A stretch of DNA of 64,000 nt from Alphaproteobacteria bacterium (GTDB taxonomy: Bacteria; Pseudomonadota; Alphaproteobacteria; Sphingomonadales; Sphingomonadaceae): assembly GCA_030431875.1 (NCBI GenBank), contig JAUIIG010000005.1:1-64000 (forward strand), given 5' to 3'. Shown piece by piece: positions 19,227-28,474 of the stretch (position 1 is its first letter; every line of letters starts with the position of its first letter). Made by a program: the position numbers and the translations under genes. The notes under the pieces are model-generated. The model did no database searches. It saw only the letters and a program-made list of their open reading frames with translations, and was not told where the DNA came from.

Positions 19227-19970
19227 TTGGAGCTGCTCGCCGGATTCAGCGCGCTGCAGATCGCCGTGGCGGTCGCGGCGACGCTGGGCGCGGCGTTCAT
19301 CCGCGGGCTGACCGGTTTCGGCTTCGGCATCCTGCTGGTGCCGATCCTCGCGCTGGCGCTGACGCCGGTGGAAGCCGTGCTGGCGATCAACATCATGGCC
19401 GGACTGCTGGCTTTCAGCGAAATCAGGCTGATCGTGAAGAATGCTGAAAAGAGCGCGATCACGATCTCGGTGCTGGTGCTGCTGGCGACCCTGCCGGGGC
19501 TGATGCTGCTCGACGCCACGCCGCCGGCGCTCGCGCGATTCCTGATTGCGCTGGTGGCCCTGTCCGCCTTCTTCGCCATCCTCCTGCCGCGGCGCGGGGC
19601 GGAGCAGCCGGGACACCTCACCACGGGGCTGACGGGCATCACCGCAGGCGTGCTGACCGGCTTTGCCGCCATGCCCGGGCCGCCGGTGGTGCCTTACTAC
19701 GTCGGTCGTGACATCCCGCGGCTGACGGCCAAGGCGTCGATGATCGGTGTCTTCGGCGTTGCCGCGCTTGCCGGGGTTGGGTCAGGCGCGGCGCTGGGCG
19801 TGCTCGAATGGCGGATCGTGATGCTGGGCGTGGCGCTGTTCCCGCTGGTCATGCTGGGCAACTGGGTCGGCGGCCTCGCCTTCGGCACGGTCGATGACAA
19901 GCTGTGGCGGGTGTTTGTCGGTATTGTGCTGGCGGCGGCTGCCTTGGCTGCCTTGCTGAAGCTGCTCTAG
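19227..19970 (+). CDS. TauE/SafE family transporter (first copy)
   Basis: This 247-residue membrane protein has about eight segments in two repeats, each with the family's G-rich turn: FIRGLTGFGFGILLVP near residue 28 and the repeated-half GITAGVLTGFAAMPGPPVV near 135-153. TauE/SafE members export sulfite, sulfoacetate or related organic anions. The start is TTG, four bases after the thrS stop, so it probably shares the thrS transcript. A second member follows directly, suggesting tandem duplication. Confidence 0.83.
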   Translation: MELLAGFSALQIAVAVAATLGAAFIRGLTGFGFGILLVPILALALTPVEAVLAINIMAGLLAFSEIRLIVKNAEKSAITISVLVLLATLPGLMLLDATPPALARFLIALVALSAFFAILLPRRGAEQPGHLTTGLTGITAGVLTGFAAMPGPPVVPYYVGRDIPRLTAKASMIGVFGVAALAGVGSGAALGVLEWRIVMLGVALFPLVMLGNWVGGLAFGTVDDKLWRVFVGIVLAAAALAALLKLL

Positions 19971-19979
19971 GGCCCGGCC

Positions 19980-20717
19980 ATGTTCGGGTTCGAGCCACAG
20001 GCCGTCGTCGTCGCCATGCTGGCGGCTGTGGCTGCGGGGTTCGTGCGCGGGCTGGCGGGCTTCGGTCTTTCCGTGGTGCTGGTGCCGGTCCTGCAACTGG
20101 CCATCGACCCCAGCGCTGCCGTCCTGATCGGCCTGATCTCGCTCTTCCTCATCGGCCTGACCGACATTGGCCGCATCCGCCGCCATGCTGACCGCTCGGC
20201 CATTCCGATTACCCTGCTGGCGCTGGCCTGCATGCCGCTGGGTCTCTGGGCGCTGACAGCCTTGCCGAGCGCATGGGCCCGGGTGCTGATTGCGCTGGTT
20301 TCGCTGGGGGCCTTCGTGCTGGTGGTGGTGCCACTGGGCAAGATCACCATGCCGCGCCATCCGGCCATGGCGCTGTCCGGCTTCTTCACTGGCGTGTTCG
20401 GCGGGTTCGCAGGGATGCCGGGACCGGGCATGGCGCCCTTCTACCTGCGCGGACGGCTGGAGCCGAGCGCGGCGCGCGCATCGATGATGGCGATTTTCCT
20501 CGTGGTGACGCCGCTATCGGCGGCCTTCTTTGTACTTTTGGGCGTGGGCGGGCTGAGCGAGGTGGAGCTTGCCGCAGCCCTGTTCCCCGCCGTGCTGCTG
20601 GGTGACTGGTTCGGGCACAAGGCCTTCGGGCGCGTCACCCCAAGGCAATGGCAAGTGGCCACCGCCGTGGTTCTTGGCGGTGCGGCTCTTGGCGCTTTGT
20701 GGAAACTGGTGGCTTAG
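19980..20717 (+). CDS. TauE/SafE family transporter (second copy)
   Basis: This 245-residue paralogue of the preceding gene has matching landmarks (FVRGLAGFGLSVVLVP and FTGVFGGFAGMPGPGMAP) in the same places. It begins nine bases after the first copy. The two may act as a pair or on different anions; the sequence does not decide. Role in sulfur or organic acid export is inferred from the family only. Confidence 0.83.
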   Translation: MFGFEPQAVVVAMLAAVAAGFVRGLAGFGLSVVLVPVLQLAIDPSAAVLIGLISLFLIGLTDIGRIRRHADRSAIPITLLALACMPLGLWALTALPSAWARVLIALVSLGAFVLVVVPLGKITMPRHPAMALSGFFTGVFGGFAGMPGPGMAPFYLRGRLEPSAARASMMAIFLVVTPLSAAFFVLLGVGGLSEVELAAALFPAVLLGDWFGHKAFGRVTPRQWQVATAVVLGGAALGALWKLVA

Positions 20718-20836
20718 ACCGGGAAGGCCTGGCCAGCGGCGATCAGCGCGATCGCGCAGCCCGACACCAGCGCAATGCGCAGCACTTCCAGCGGCTGGGC
20801 AACGTGCGTCCGGGTGAAGGCGATAGCTTTGGCCAT
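20714..20836 (-). CDS. small hypothetical membrane peptide
   Basis: This frame codes for 40 residues: a polar N-terminus (MAKAIAFTRTHVAQ) and one hydrophobic segment (IALVSGCAIALIAA). It lies 34 bp after the agmatine deiminase stop on the same strand and overlaps the end of the convergent TauE gene by 4 bp. There is no clear ribosome site. I do not recognise it; it could be a chance frame. Confidence 0.35.
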   Translation of the reverse strand: MAKAIAFTRTHVAQPLEVLRIALVSGCAIALIAAGQAFPV

Positions 20837-20870
20837 GCCGACATTATCGCTGCCATTTCCTAACGAGGTG

Positions 20871-21857
20871 TTAAGATTTTGCCGAGGGCACGTGCTGGCT
20901 GGCACAGTGGAAGCTGCCGCCCCCGGTGAGGACGGCGTCGGCACGCAGGCCCACGGCATGGCGACCGGGGAAGAGCGCTGCAATGGCAGACACGGCGTCG
21001 TCGTCATGCTTCGAACCGTAGATCGGCACGACGACCACGTCATTGCAGATGGCGAAGTTCATGTAGCTGGCGGGTTCGGCATCGTCGGCCTCGCCGACAA
21101 GCCCGGGTGAAGGCACGTCGCGCACCTTGAGGCCGAAGTCCTGCGCGCGGGCGCGAGCATCGGCGTATACGGCGGCATTGGGATCATCCGCCCCGCTGGC
21201 CACGGGAATGGCGATCACGCCTTCGCTCACCATGCGCGCGAGGTTGTCGACGTGGCCATCCGTGTGGTCGCCTGCCAGCCCGTCACCCAGCCACAGGATC
21301 CGCTCGAAACCGAGATCGCGCTGGAGGTTGCCCCAGATCTGCTCGCGGGTGAGCGATGGGTTGCGGTTGGGATGCAGCAGGCATTGTTCGGTAGTGACGA
21401 CAAGGCCGGTGCCATCGCTCTCGATGGCGCCGCCTTCGAGGGTCCAGTCAGCGCGCTTGTAGTCGAGCCCGCCAGCTGCTGCCAGCGACGGACCAGTCTC
21501 GAGATCGCCCGGCATGATGTACTTGCCGCCCCAGCCGTTGAAACCGAAGCCCTGCGCGCGCCGGTTGCCGTGCGTATCGCATAGGGTCAGCGGGCCGGTG
21601 TCGCGCAGCCAGATGTCGCCATAGGGATGCTGCTCGATCGCCACACTGGCGGACACGAGCGCGCGCGCCTGTGCCTCGGCCAAGTCATCGCGTACCACCA
21701 GCCGCACCTGCTGGCCCGTTTCGGCAACGGCATTGGCGAAGGCCGCCATCTGCGCCTGCGCGGGCTCGAGGTCTTCCTCCCACAGGTCCGCGTGGGCAGG
21801 AAAGCCGATCCAGATCCAGTCCTGCGGTGCCCATTCGGCGGGCATGAGCATGGTCAT
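20871..21857 (-). CDS. aguA: agmatine deiminase
   Basis: This 328-residue member of the peptidyl-arginine deiminase fold turns agmatine into N-carbamoylputrescine, a step to putrescine. Landmarks are DIWLRDTGPL, the GDHTDGHVDN motif with the catalytic His and Asp, and GGGSFHC near the end with the catalytic Cys at about 318. Length is slightly shorter than the usual 340-370. It sits four bases after the M28 peptidase gene, so the pair is probably one transcript. No carbamoylputrescine amidase is in the window. Confidence 0.9.
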   Translation of the reverse strand: MTMLMPAEWAPQDWIWIGFPAHADLWEEDLEPAQAQMAAFANAVAETGQQVRLVVRDDLAEAQARALVSASVAIEQHPYGDIWLRDTGPLTLCDTHGNRRAQGFGFNGWGGKYIMPGDLETGPSLAAAGGLDYKRADWTLEGGAIESDGTGLVVTTEQCLLHPNRNPSLTREQIWGNLQRDLGFERILWLGDGLAGDHTDGHVDNLARMVSEGVIAIPVASGADDPNAAVYADARARAQDFGLKVRDVPSPGLVGEADDAEPASYMNFAICNDVVVVPIYGSKHDDDAVSAIAALFPGRHAVGLRADAVLTGGGSFHCASQHVPSAKS

Positions 21858-21861
21858 CGCC

Positions 21862-23511
21862 TCAGCAGCCCAGTTCTGCGGCAGCGCAGCTTTCCTCGCG
21901 AGTGGCGCGGAATTCGTCGCCTTCGTTCCACTCGGGCCAGTCGTCGGCGTTCCCCAGAGCGCGGGCGAGACGGTAGTAGAGGTCGAGGTCCTGCATCAGG
22001 CCTGACCAGTCCCAGTTCTCGTCATATTCGTCGTCCGGTCCATGGTAGGCATTGGCACGGTAGGCTGCTTCGGCAGCTTCGCCGGCCTCGGTGCCGCCGT
22101 CGACGAGGTCGAGGCCCGACTTGACGTAGAACATCGGCACACCGCGCTTCACCATGGGGAAGTGGTCGGAGCGGTAGTAGTAGCCGGCCTCGGGTGCGGG
22201 ATCGGGCGAGGCCGTGCGGCCCTGCGCTTCGAGCGCCACGGCGAGGTAATCGTCGAGCTCGCTCTTGCCACCGCCGCGCACGTTGACGTCGTTGGTCTCG
22301 CCGCGGATGGCGATGCCGTCCATGTTGATGCCGGCCACGGTCTGCGCCAGCGGGAAGACCGGGTTTGCGGCATAGTATTCCGCGCCCAGCAGGCCTTGTT
22401 CCTCTGCCGTCACGGCCAGGAAAACGAGGCTGCGTTCGGTCGGTCCGGCGGCGGCATGGGCCTGGGCCAGGCCGATCAGCGCAGCCGTGCCGGTGGCATT
22501 GTCGATCGCGCCGTTACAGATGTCGTCGCCGTCCTCGTTAGGCGTGCAGCGGCCGAGGTGGTCCCAATGCGCGGTGTGGAGCACGTATTCGTCCGGACGC
22601 TCACTACCTGGCAGCACGCCGATAACATTGTGCGAGGTGTAGCGGCGGGTTTCGTTGCTGAAGCTGGTGGAGGCCGATACGCCCAGCGATACGGCTTCAA
22701 AGTCGGGCAGGGCCGCAGCCATGACCATCTCGTCAAGGTCCATCCCGGCTTCGGCAAAGATGCGGCGCGCGGCTTCCTGCTGTACCCAGCCATTCATCAG
22801 CGTCTGTTCGGACCCGTCACCGCCGGTGTCGGCATAGGCCTGCGGTCCGGTCCAGCTCGATTCGACCACGTTCCAGCCGTAGCTGGCGGCGAAGTCTTCG
22901 TGGATGATGATGGCAGCAGCGGCGCCCTGCCGCGCGGCTTCCTCGTACTTGTAGGTCCACCGGCCGTAGTAAGTCATGGCACGGCCATCGAAGGGGCCTT
23001 CAAGGTCGTCCGCCATGTAGTCCGCGTCGTTGACGAGGATCAGGGCGGTCTTGCCGGTCATGTCCACGCCTTCGTAGTCGTTCCAGCCGCGCTCCGGCGC
23101 GTTGATGCCGTAGCCGACGAAGACGATCTCGCTGTCAGCCAGCGTGGTGGAGGGCGTCTGGCGATAGCTCACGCCGACCCAGTCGCTGCCGAAGGCGAGC
23201 TGCTGGCTGCCCACGGTGAGCGGCGCGTAGTCGCTGCCGGTGATCTCGACGAGCGGCACTTCCTGCGTCCAGCTGCCATAGTTGCCGGGTTGCAGGCCAG
23301 CGGCTTCGAACTGCTCGATCAGGAAGGCGACGGTAAGCTCCTCGCCCGCGGTGCCGGGCATGCGGCCTTCGAACTCGTCAGACGAGAGCGTGCGCACGGC
23401 GTTCTGCACGGTTTCGAGCGAGATATCGGCGGGCGCCTCGGCGCTGTCGGCGCAGGCGTTGAGCGCGAGAGCGGTGAGCGGGGCAAGCAGCAGGGCAGCG
23501 TTACGGAACAT
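21862..23511 (-). CDS. M28 family zinc aminopeptidase, lipoprotein
   Basis: This 549-residue exported peptidase has a signal with lipobox LNAC (Cys at about 20), a PA-type insert domain, and the M28 metal-site motifs: HWDHLG, DNATGTAALIGLA, TAEEQGLLGAEYY, an Asp in NMDG, and SDHFPMVKRGVP. It would hydrolyse peptides in the periplasm or at the outer membrane. The ATG at 23511 has a GAGGA site and gives a proper signal; upstream in-frame starts are dismissed. It is divergent from glnE with 114 bp between. Confidence 0.92.
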   Translation of the reverse strand: MFRNAALLLAPLTALALNACADSAEAPADISLETVQNAVRTLSSDEFEGRMPGTAGEELTVAFLIEQFEAAGLQPGNYGSWTQEVPLVEITGSDYAPLTVGSQQLAFGSDWVGVSYRQTPSTTLADSEIVFVGYGINAPERGWNDYEGVDMTGKTALILVNDADYMADDLEGPFDGRAMTYYGRWTYKYEEAARQGAAAAIIIHEDFAASYGWNVVESSWTGPQAYADTGGDGSEQTLMNGWVQQEAARRIFAEAGMDLDEMVMAAALPDFEAVSLGVSASTSFSNETRRYTSHNVIGVLPGSERPDEYVLHTAHWDHLGRCTPNEDGDDICNGAIDNATGTAALIGLAQAHAAAGPTERSLVFLAVTAEEQGLLGAEYYAANPVFPLAQTVAGINMDGIAIRGETNDVNVRGGGKSELDDYLAVALEAQGRTASPDPAPEAGYYYRSDHFPMVKRGVPMFYVKSGLDLVDGGTEAGEAAEAAYRANAYHGPDDEYDENWDWSGLMQDLDLYYRLARALGNADDWPEWNEGDEFRATREESCAAAELGC

Positions 23512-23625
23512 GGAAATCCTCATTCGGCCAATCAGGCGATGGCGGGTCATGTGGCACTGCTCTGGCCCTGGGGCAAGCGCGCAGCCCCTTGCCGCCGCCA
23601 CGCACAGCGGGCAGGAGCCATTCCG

Positions 23626-26286
23626 ATGACTGCTGATTGGCAATCCGCGCTCGACCGCGCCCGAAATCACGCGCCTTTCCTCAAGCGCGCGCTCGACCGT
23701 CGCCCCGAAATCGCCGAGCTGCTGGCCAAGGGTGACGGTGAAGGTGCCATGGCTGTGGCCAAGGCGGAGGGCGAGGGTGAGGAAGACGTCGGCGTGGCCT
23801 TGCGGCGTGAACGCTTGTCGCTGGCACTGGTGCTGGCCGTGGGCGACCTGGCAGGGGCCTTCGATCTCTACCGCGTGGTCGGGGAACTGTCGGACTTTGC
23901 CGACCGCGCACTCGATGCCGCGATGAACGCAGTGGTTGCCAAGCGGGTCGATGGCGCCGACGCGACGGGCTTTTCCGCACTGGCGCTGGGCAAGCAGGGC
24001 GCACGCGAGCTCAACTACTCATCCGATATCGACCCGATCCTGCTGTTCGATCCGGAACGCCTTGCGCGCCGTGAGCGTGACGAGCCGGGAGAAGCCGCGG
24101 CGCGCTATGCCCGGCAGGTGGTCGAGATGCTGGGGCAAGCGACCGGCGAGGGCTATGTCATGCGCGTCGACCTGCGCTTGCGCCCGGCCAGCGAGGTATC
24201 GCCGCTGGCGATTAGTTTCGGCGCGGCGATTTCGCACTACGAAAGCTCGGCCCTCGCGTGGGAGCGGGCCGCCTATATCCGCGCGCGGGCTGCGGCGGGT
24301 GACATCGCAGCGGGAGAGGCTTTCCTTGACGACATCCGGCCTTTCGTCTGGCGCAAGAGCCTCGACTTTACCGCCATCGAAGAGGTTCGCCGCCTGACGA
24401 GCCGCATTCGCTCTGCCTACAAGGGGACGCGCGAAGTGGGGCCGGGGTTTGACGTGAAGAAAGGGCGTGGCGGCATTCGCGAGATCGAGTTCTACGCCCA
24501 GACCCAGCAGCTGATCTACGGCGGGCGCAATCCCTCGCTGCGCCTGCGCGGCACCCGCGCGGCGCTCGATGCGCTGGCGGCGGCGGAGATCATCGAAGCC
24601 GAAGACGCGCGCGTCCTTGGCGAGAGCTATGACCGGCTGCGCACGATCGAGCACCGTTTCCAGATGGTGGAGGATCGCCAGACCCACGCGGTGCCCGACA
24701 CCGCCGAGAAGATCGACAATGTCGCCCGGCTCGACGGCCTGGCTGACGGGGCCGCACTGGTCGAGGAGATCACGGCCATTACCGAACGCGTGGCCGCCCG
24801 CTACGACGAATTGCTGGGCGAAGATGCCGCCGAGAAGTCCACCAGCGTCAGTGTGCCTCTGGAATTCCGGGATCATTTCGACGAGCGCGTCGAGCACTGG
24901 CGCGGCTCGATCCGGGCGCTGCGTTCCACCGAGGCGCGCAAGGCCTTCGATGCCATGCGTGATGACCTGCTGGAGGCGCTGGCTGCCGCGCCCGATCCCG
25001 ACCACGCCATGGCGCGGTGGGAGACGCTGCTGTCCCGCCTGCCCACGGCGATCAACCTGTTCCGCCTGTTCGAACAGCGGCCCGGCCTGCTTGACCGCGT
25101 GCTGCGCATCCTGACGCAGGCGCGGCCCTTGGCAGATGCGCTGGCGCGGCGGCCCGAGCTGCTCGACGCGCTGATCGATCCCAATGCCATGCAGCTTCCC
25201 GGCAGCGTGGACCAGCTCGCGGCGCAGATGCAGGCGAGCGAGGAGAGCGATTACGAATCGAAGCTCGACCGGCTTCGGCAGGTGGTGGGCGACGAACGTT
25301 TCGCGCTCGGCGCGCAGATGGTGGAGTGCCGCAACGATCCGCTCAACATCGCCGAGGGCCTGTGCCGCGTGGCCGAGGCCGCCGTGCGCACCGGGGCCGA
25401 TGCGGCCATTGCCGAATTCCGCCAGCAACACGGCACGATCCCGGACAGCGAGCTGGTGGTGCTTGGGCTGGGGCGGCTGGGTGGCGGCGCGCTGACCCAT
25501 GCTTCTGATCTCGACGTGGTCTTCCTCTTCACGGGTGACCTGGGGCAGGAATCGGATGGCGAACGGCCACTGTCGATTTCGCTCTACTACAACCGCCTTG
25601 CCGCGCGGGTCGTGTCAGCCCTGTCCGTCCCTACGGCGGAGGGCGCGCTCTACGAAATCGACACCCGCCTGCGCCCGCAGGGCAAGCAGGGTCCGCTGGC
25701 GGTCAGCTTCGATGCCTTTGCCAAGTACCAGCAAGAAGCGGCCTGGACCTGGGAGCATATGGCACTCGCCCGTGCCCGCCCGCTATACGGCTCATCCGGA
25801 GCCTGTGCTGACTTGTCGGATATTATCCGCAAGGTGCTGGCTGCCCCGCGCGATCCGGCGAAGCTCAAGGAAGACGTGCTGTCGATGCGGGCGGACATGT
25901 ACGCCGCCAAGCCGCCCAAGGGTCCGCTCGACGTCAAGCTGATGCGCGGCGGCCTCGTCGACAGCGAGTTCCTAGTCCATTACCTGCAATTGCGCGAGGG
26001 CGTGGCCTTCGAACCGGGGCTCGAGAAAGCCATCGCTGCGCTGTCCGATGCCGGCCTGCTGCCGCCCGGCCACGCCGAACACCACCTCACCCTGACGCGC
26101 TTCCTCGTTGCCGAGCGCCTGTTCGCGCCTGACGGGGCCGAGCCCAACGAGGCGACGCGCGCGGTGCTGGCGCAGGCCTGCGGGGAAGATAGCTATAAGG
26201 TCCTGTTGCAAACCTTGGCCGAAGCAAGGCAATGCGTGGCCGCGCAATGGGCCGAACATTTCGGCGAGATACTGGAGATCGAATGA
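23626..26286 (+). CDS. glnE: bifunctional glutamine synthetase adenylyltransferase/deadenylase
   Basis: This 886-residue enzyme controls glutamine synthetase by adding or removing AMP. Two nucleotidyltransferase halves each carry the GxxS...DxD type motif: LGKQGARELNYSSDIDPILL in the N-terminal half and LGRLGGGALTHASDLDVVFLF in the C-terminal half. The KKGRGGIREIEF segment between them is typical. The true start is ATG 23626 with an AGGAG site; a very long upstream in-frame extension runs antisense through the M28 gene and is not coding. The peroxiredoxin gene overlaps its stop. Confidence 0.95.
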   Translation: MTADWQSALDRARNHAPFLKRALDRRPEIAELLAKGDGEGAMAVAKAEGEGEEDVGVALRRERLSLALVLAVGDLAGAFDLYRVVGELSDFADRALDAAMNAVVAKRVDGADATGFSALALGKQGARELNYSSDIDPILLFDPERLARRERDEPGEAAARYARQVVEMLGQATGEGYVMRVDLRLRPASEVSPLAISFGAAISHYESSALAWERAAYIRARAAAGDIAAGEAFLDDIRPFVWRKSLDFTAIEEVRRLTSRIRSAYKGTREVGPGFDVKKGRGGIREIEFYAQTQQLIYGGRNPSLRLRGTRAALDALAAAEIIEAEDARVLGESYDRLRTIEHRFQMVEDRQTHAVPDTAEKIDNVARLDGLADGAALVEEITAITERVAARYDELLGEDAAEKSTSVSVPLEFRDHFDERVEHWRGSIRALRSTEARKAFDAMRDDLLEALAAAPDPDHAMARWETLLSRLPTAINLFRLFEQRPGLLDRVLRILTQARPLADALARRPELLDALIDPNAMQLPGSVDQLAAQMQASEESDYESKLDRLRQVVGDERFALGAQMVECRNDPLNIAEGLCRVAEAAVRTGADAAIAEFRQQHGTIPDSELVVLGLGRLGGGALTHASDLDVVFLFTGDLGQESDGERPLSISLYYNRLAARVVSALSVPTAEGALYEIDTRLRPQGKQGPLAVSFDAFAKYQQEAAWTWEHMALARARPLYGSSGACADLSDIIRKVLAAPRDPAKLKEDVLSMRADMYAAKPPKGPLDVKLMRGGLVDSEFLVHYLQLREGVAFEPGLEKAIAALSDAGLLPPGHAEHHLTLTRFLVAERLFAPDGAEPNEATRAVLAQACGEDSYKVLLQTLAEARQCVAAQWAEHFGEILEIE

Positions 26287-26762
26287 TGAGCGAGACCCTT
26301 CCCGACGTAGGCGACACGATGCCCGACGTGGCCATGGAAGGCGCTGACGGCGCAACGATCAAGCCGTCCGACTTCAAGGGCCAGAAGCTGGTCGTGTTCT
26401 TCTACCCGAAGGACATGACGCCGGGCTGCACCACCGAGAACATCGATTTCAGCGCGGCCAAGGACGCCTTCGCGGCGGCGGGAACGGCGCTGCTGGGCGT
26501 GTCGAAAGACCCCTATGCGCGGCACGAGAAATTCATCGCCAAGCACGACCTGACGGTACCGCTGGCATCCGACCCGGAAGAGGGCGGGCTGTCCGATGCG
26601 CTGGGCATCTGGACCGAGAAAAGCATGTACGGGAAGACCTTCATGGGCATGGTGCGCACCACCTACCTCGTCGATGCCGAGGGCAAGATCGCGCAGGTCT
26701 GGCGCAAGGTGAAGGTCAAGGGCCACGTCGACGAAGTGCTGGCAGCAGCACAGGCGCTTTGA
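26283..26762 (+). CDS. bcp: thioredoxin-dependent peroxiredoxin, BCP type
   Basis: This 159-residue peroxiredoxin has the peroxidatic site YPKDMTPGCTTENIDF (Cys at about 49), reducing hydroperoxides in the cytoplasm. Only one Cys is present in the whole protein; many BCP members have a second, resolving Cys five residues later, which is replaced here. It would therefore act as a 1-Cys enzyme. ATG at 26283 overlaps the glnE stop; the next codon is also ATG. The ferritin-like gene overlaps its stop in turn. Confidence 0.92.
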   Translation: MMSETLPDVGDTMPDVAMEGADGATIKPSDFKGQKLVVFFYPKDMTPGCTTENIDFSAAKDAFAAAGTALLGVSKDPYARHEKFIAKHDLTVPLASDPEEGGLSDALGIWTEKSMYGKTFMGMVRTTYLVDAEGKIAQVWRKVKVKGHVDEVLAAAQAL

Positions 26763-27574
26763 CGCCTGAACCGGCACCCGACCTCTCGCTGGACCTTTCT
26801 CAGGCCATCCGCGCCGCCTTGCTGACCGGCGAAAAGCGCGAAAAGGTGAAGGCTACCCGCGCGCTGGTGCGCAGCTGGCGGCGCGGTGAGCTGGCGACGG
26901 GCTTTTCCGCCGAAATGCCCGACCATCCGGAGTGGCCGGAGGGGCTGGAAGTGCTCTCCCCCGGCCAGATGCCCAAGCGCGGGAAGGGCGGTTCAGCGAA
27001 GAACCGCCTGGCCCTGTGGCACAGCCTCGCGCACATCGAATTCGTCGCCATCGACCTCGCGCTCGACATCGTCGGGCGGTTCGGGGCGGAAATGGGCGAG
27101 GACTTCGTGGCCGATTTCCTTGGCGTGGCAGCCGACGAGGCCATGCATTTCGCGCTGATCGAGCGGCATCTCGCCACCATGGGCGCGGAATATGGCGACC
27201 TACCGGTGCACGCGGGGTTGTGGCAGGCTGCGCAGGAGACCGCGCACGATGTGGGTGCCCGGCTGGCGGTAGTGCCGATGGTGCTGGAAGCGCGAGGGCT
27301 GGATGTCACGCCGGCAACCCTGGAGCGGGTGAAGGCGCAAGGCGATTCGCGCGGCGCGGCGATCCTCAAACGAATCCTTGACGACGAAATCCGCCATGTC
27401 GCTGCGGGCGCAAGGCATTTTGACGCATTTTGTCGCGCAGACGGAAAAACGGCGGAATTCCACTGGAAATCGCTGGTGAAACGCCACTTCAGGGGGCTGT
27501 TGAAGCCACCGTTTAACGACTCAGCGCGTCTTGCAGCCGGTCTGCCGCGCGAATTCTACGCCGGTATTGCCTAG
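26759..27574 (+). CDS. ferritin-like domain protein (DUF455)
   Basis: This 271-residue helical protein has paired metal-ligand motifs typical of ferritin-like diiron proteins: HSLAHIEFVAIDLALD (about 84-99), DEAMHFALIERHL (about 126-138) and DDEIRHVAAG near 212. The substrate is unknown; DUF455 members are linked to oxidative or tRNA-modifying diiron chemistry. TTG at 26759 overlaps the peroxiredoxin stop, so glnE, bcp and this gene look like one operon. Confidence 0.83.
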   Translation: MTPEPAPDLSLDLSQAIRAALLTGEKREKVKATRALVRSWRRGELATGFSAEMPDHPEWPEGLEVLSPGQMPKRGKGGSAKNRLALWHSLAHIEFVAIDLALDIVGRFGAEMGEDFVADFLGVAADEAMHFALIERHLATMGAEYGDLPVHAGLWQAAQETAHDVGARLAVVPMVLEARGLDVTPATLERVKAQGDSRGAAILKRILDDEIRHVAAGARHFDAFCRADGKTAEFHWKSLVKRHFRGLLKPPFNDSARLAAGLPREFYAGIA

Positions 27575-27721
27575 TTAACGAAAGGCCTCATACCCCAGAA
27601 TACACGAGACGGCGGGTAGTTCCGGCCAGATCGAAAAAAGACAGAGCAAGGCCTGGACGGGGCTGCGCAACTGAACTGACGAAGGCGCTTTCGGGCGCTG
27701 GACGAGAAATAAAGGGATCGT

Positions 27722-28396
27722 ATGCTCGTCAAGATCGCCAGCATTATCGCCATTGGCACCGTGGCTGTCGCCACCCCTGCCGTGGCCGAAGAAGCTCCGG
27801 AAACCGGTGTGATCGACACGGCTGCAGTGGTTGCTGCACCCGGCACCGTCGATGACGAAGAATTCACCGAGCTGTTCGCCAGCTGGGAAGACCTTGAAGA
27901 CGGCGGCCACGTCACCACTACCGGCGATATCGTTCCCGCACCGCGCCTCGCCATGTCGGTGCCTTCGCGCATGCCCGTGCAGGGCGTTCGCCTGACCAGC
28001 GGCTACGGCATGCGTGACCACCCGATCCTGCGTCGCCGTGCCCGCCACAACGGTGTCGACCTGGCTGCCCCCAGCGGCACGCCGGTCTATGCGACGGCTG
28101 ACGGCATTGTCGAAATGGCGCAGTGGTATTCCACCTATGGCAACTACGTCCAGATCGGCCACGGGGCCGAGCTGGAAACGCGTTACGCCCACCTTTCCAG
28201 TTATACCGTGAGCTCGGGCGACAGCGTCCGTGCCGGCGACCTGATCGGCTACGTCGGTTCGACCGGCCGCTCGACCGGTCCGCACCTGCACTATGAAGTG
28301 CGCGTGGCGAACGAGCCGGTGAACCCCATCCCCTACATGATGGCGGAAGTCGAAGCCGACGATGACGAGCAGGCAGCTCGCGGCGGTCCCGAGTAA
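27722..28396 (+). CDS. M23 family metallopeptidase
   Basis: This 224-residue exported protein has a signal at about 1-22 (ending PAVA) and a C-terminal peptidase M23/LytM domain. Zinc-site motifs are present: RHNGVDLAAPSGTPV, RYAHL and HLHYEVRV, with the SGYGMR start of the fold. It probably cuts peptidoglycan cross-bridges or activates amidases in the periplasm. An acidic tail (EVEADDDEQ) ends it. A 147-bp upstream region holds its own promoter space, and a clear terminator follows. Confidence 0.9.
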   Translation: MLVKIASIIAIGTVAVATPAVAEEAPETGVIDTAAVVAAPGTVDDEEFTELFASWEDLEDGGHVTTTGDIVPAPRLAMSVPSRMPVQGVRLTSGYGMRDHPILRRRARHNGVDLAAPSGTPVYATADGIVEMAQWYSTYGNYVQIGHGAELETRYAHLSSYTVSSGDSVRAGDLIGYVGSTGRSTGPHLHYEVRVANEPVNPIPYMMAEVEADDDEQAARGGPE

Positions 28397-28421
28397 GCCA
28401 GCCAACATTTCGGATTGAAAG

Positions 28422-28448
28422 AGGCGGGCCGCTTGGTCCGCCTTTTTC
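28422..28448 (+). terminator. rho-independent terminator after M23 gene
   Basis: A nine-pair stem with one G-T pair (AGGCGGGCC / GGTCCGCCT) encloses a GCTT loop and is followed by TTTTC. It ends the M23 transcript. Confidence 0.88.
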
Positions 28449-28474
28449 GTATGCGCCCGCTTATCGAGACGGGG

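Noticed and set aside
17150-19672. Open frame of 840 codons on the minus strand over thrS
   Set aside because: Exact antisense shadow of the conserved thrS gene in GC-rich DNA; protein has no recognisable motif. The same holds for long minus-strand frames at 1426-3204, 33338-36241 and 39950-42568.
22042-23625. 528-codon N-terminal extension of glnE
   Set aside because: Runs antisense through the M28 peptidase gene, which has clear motifs and a lipoprotein signal; glnE has its own AGGAG site at ATG 23626.
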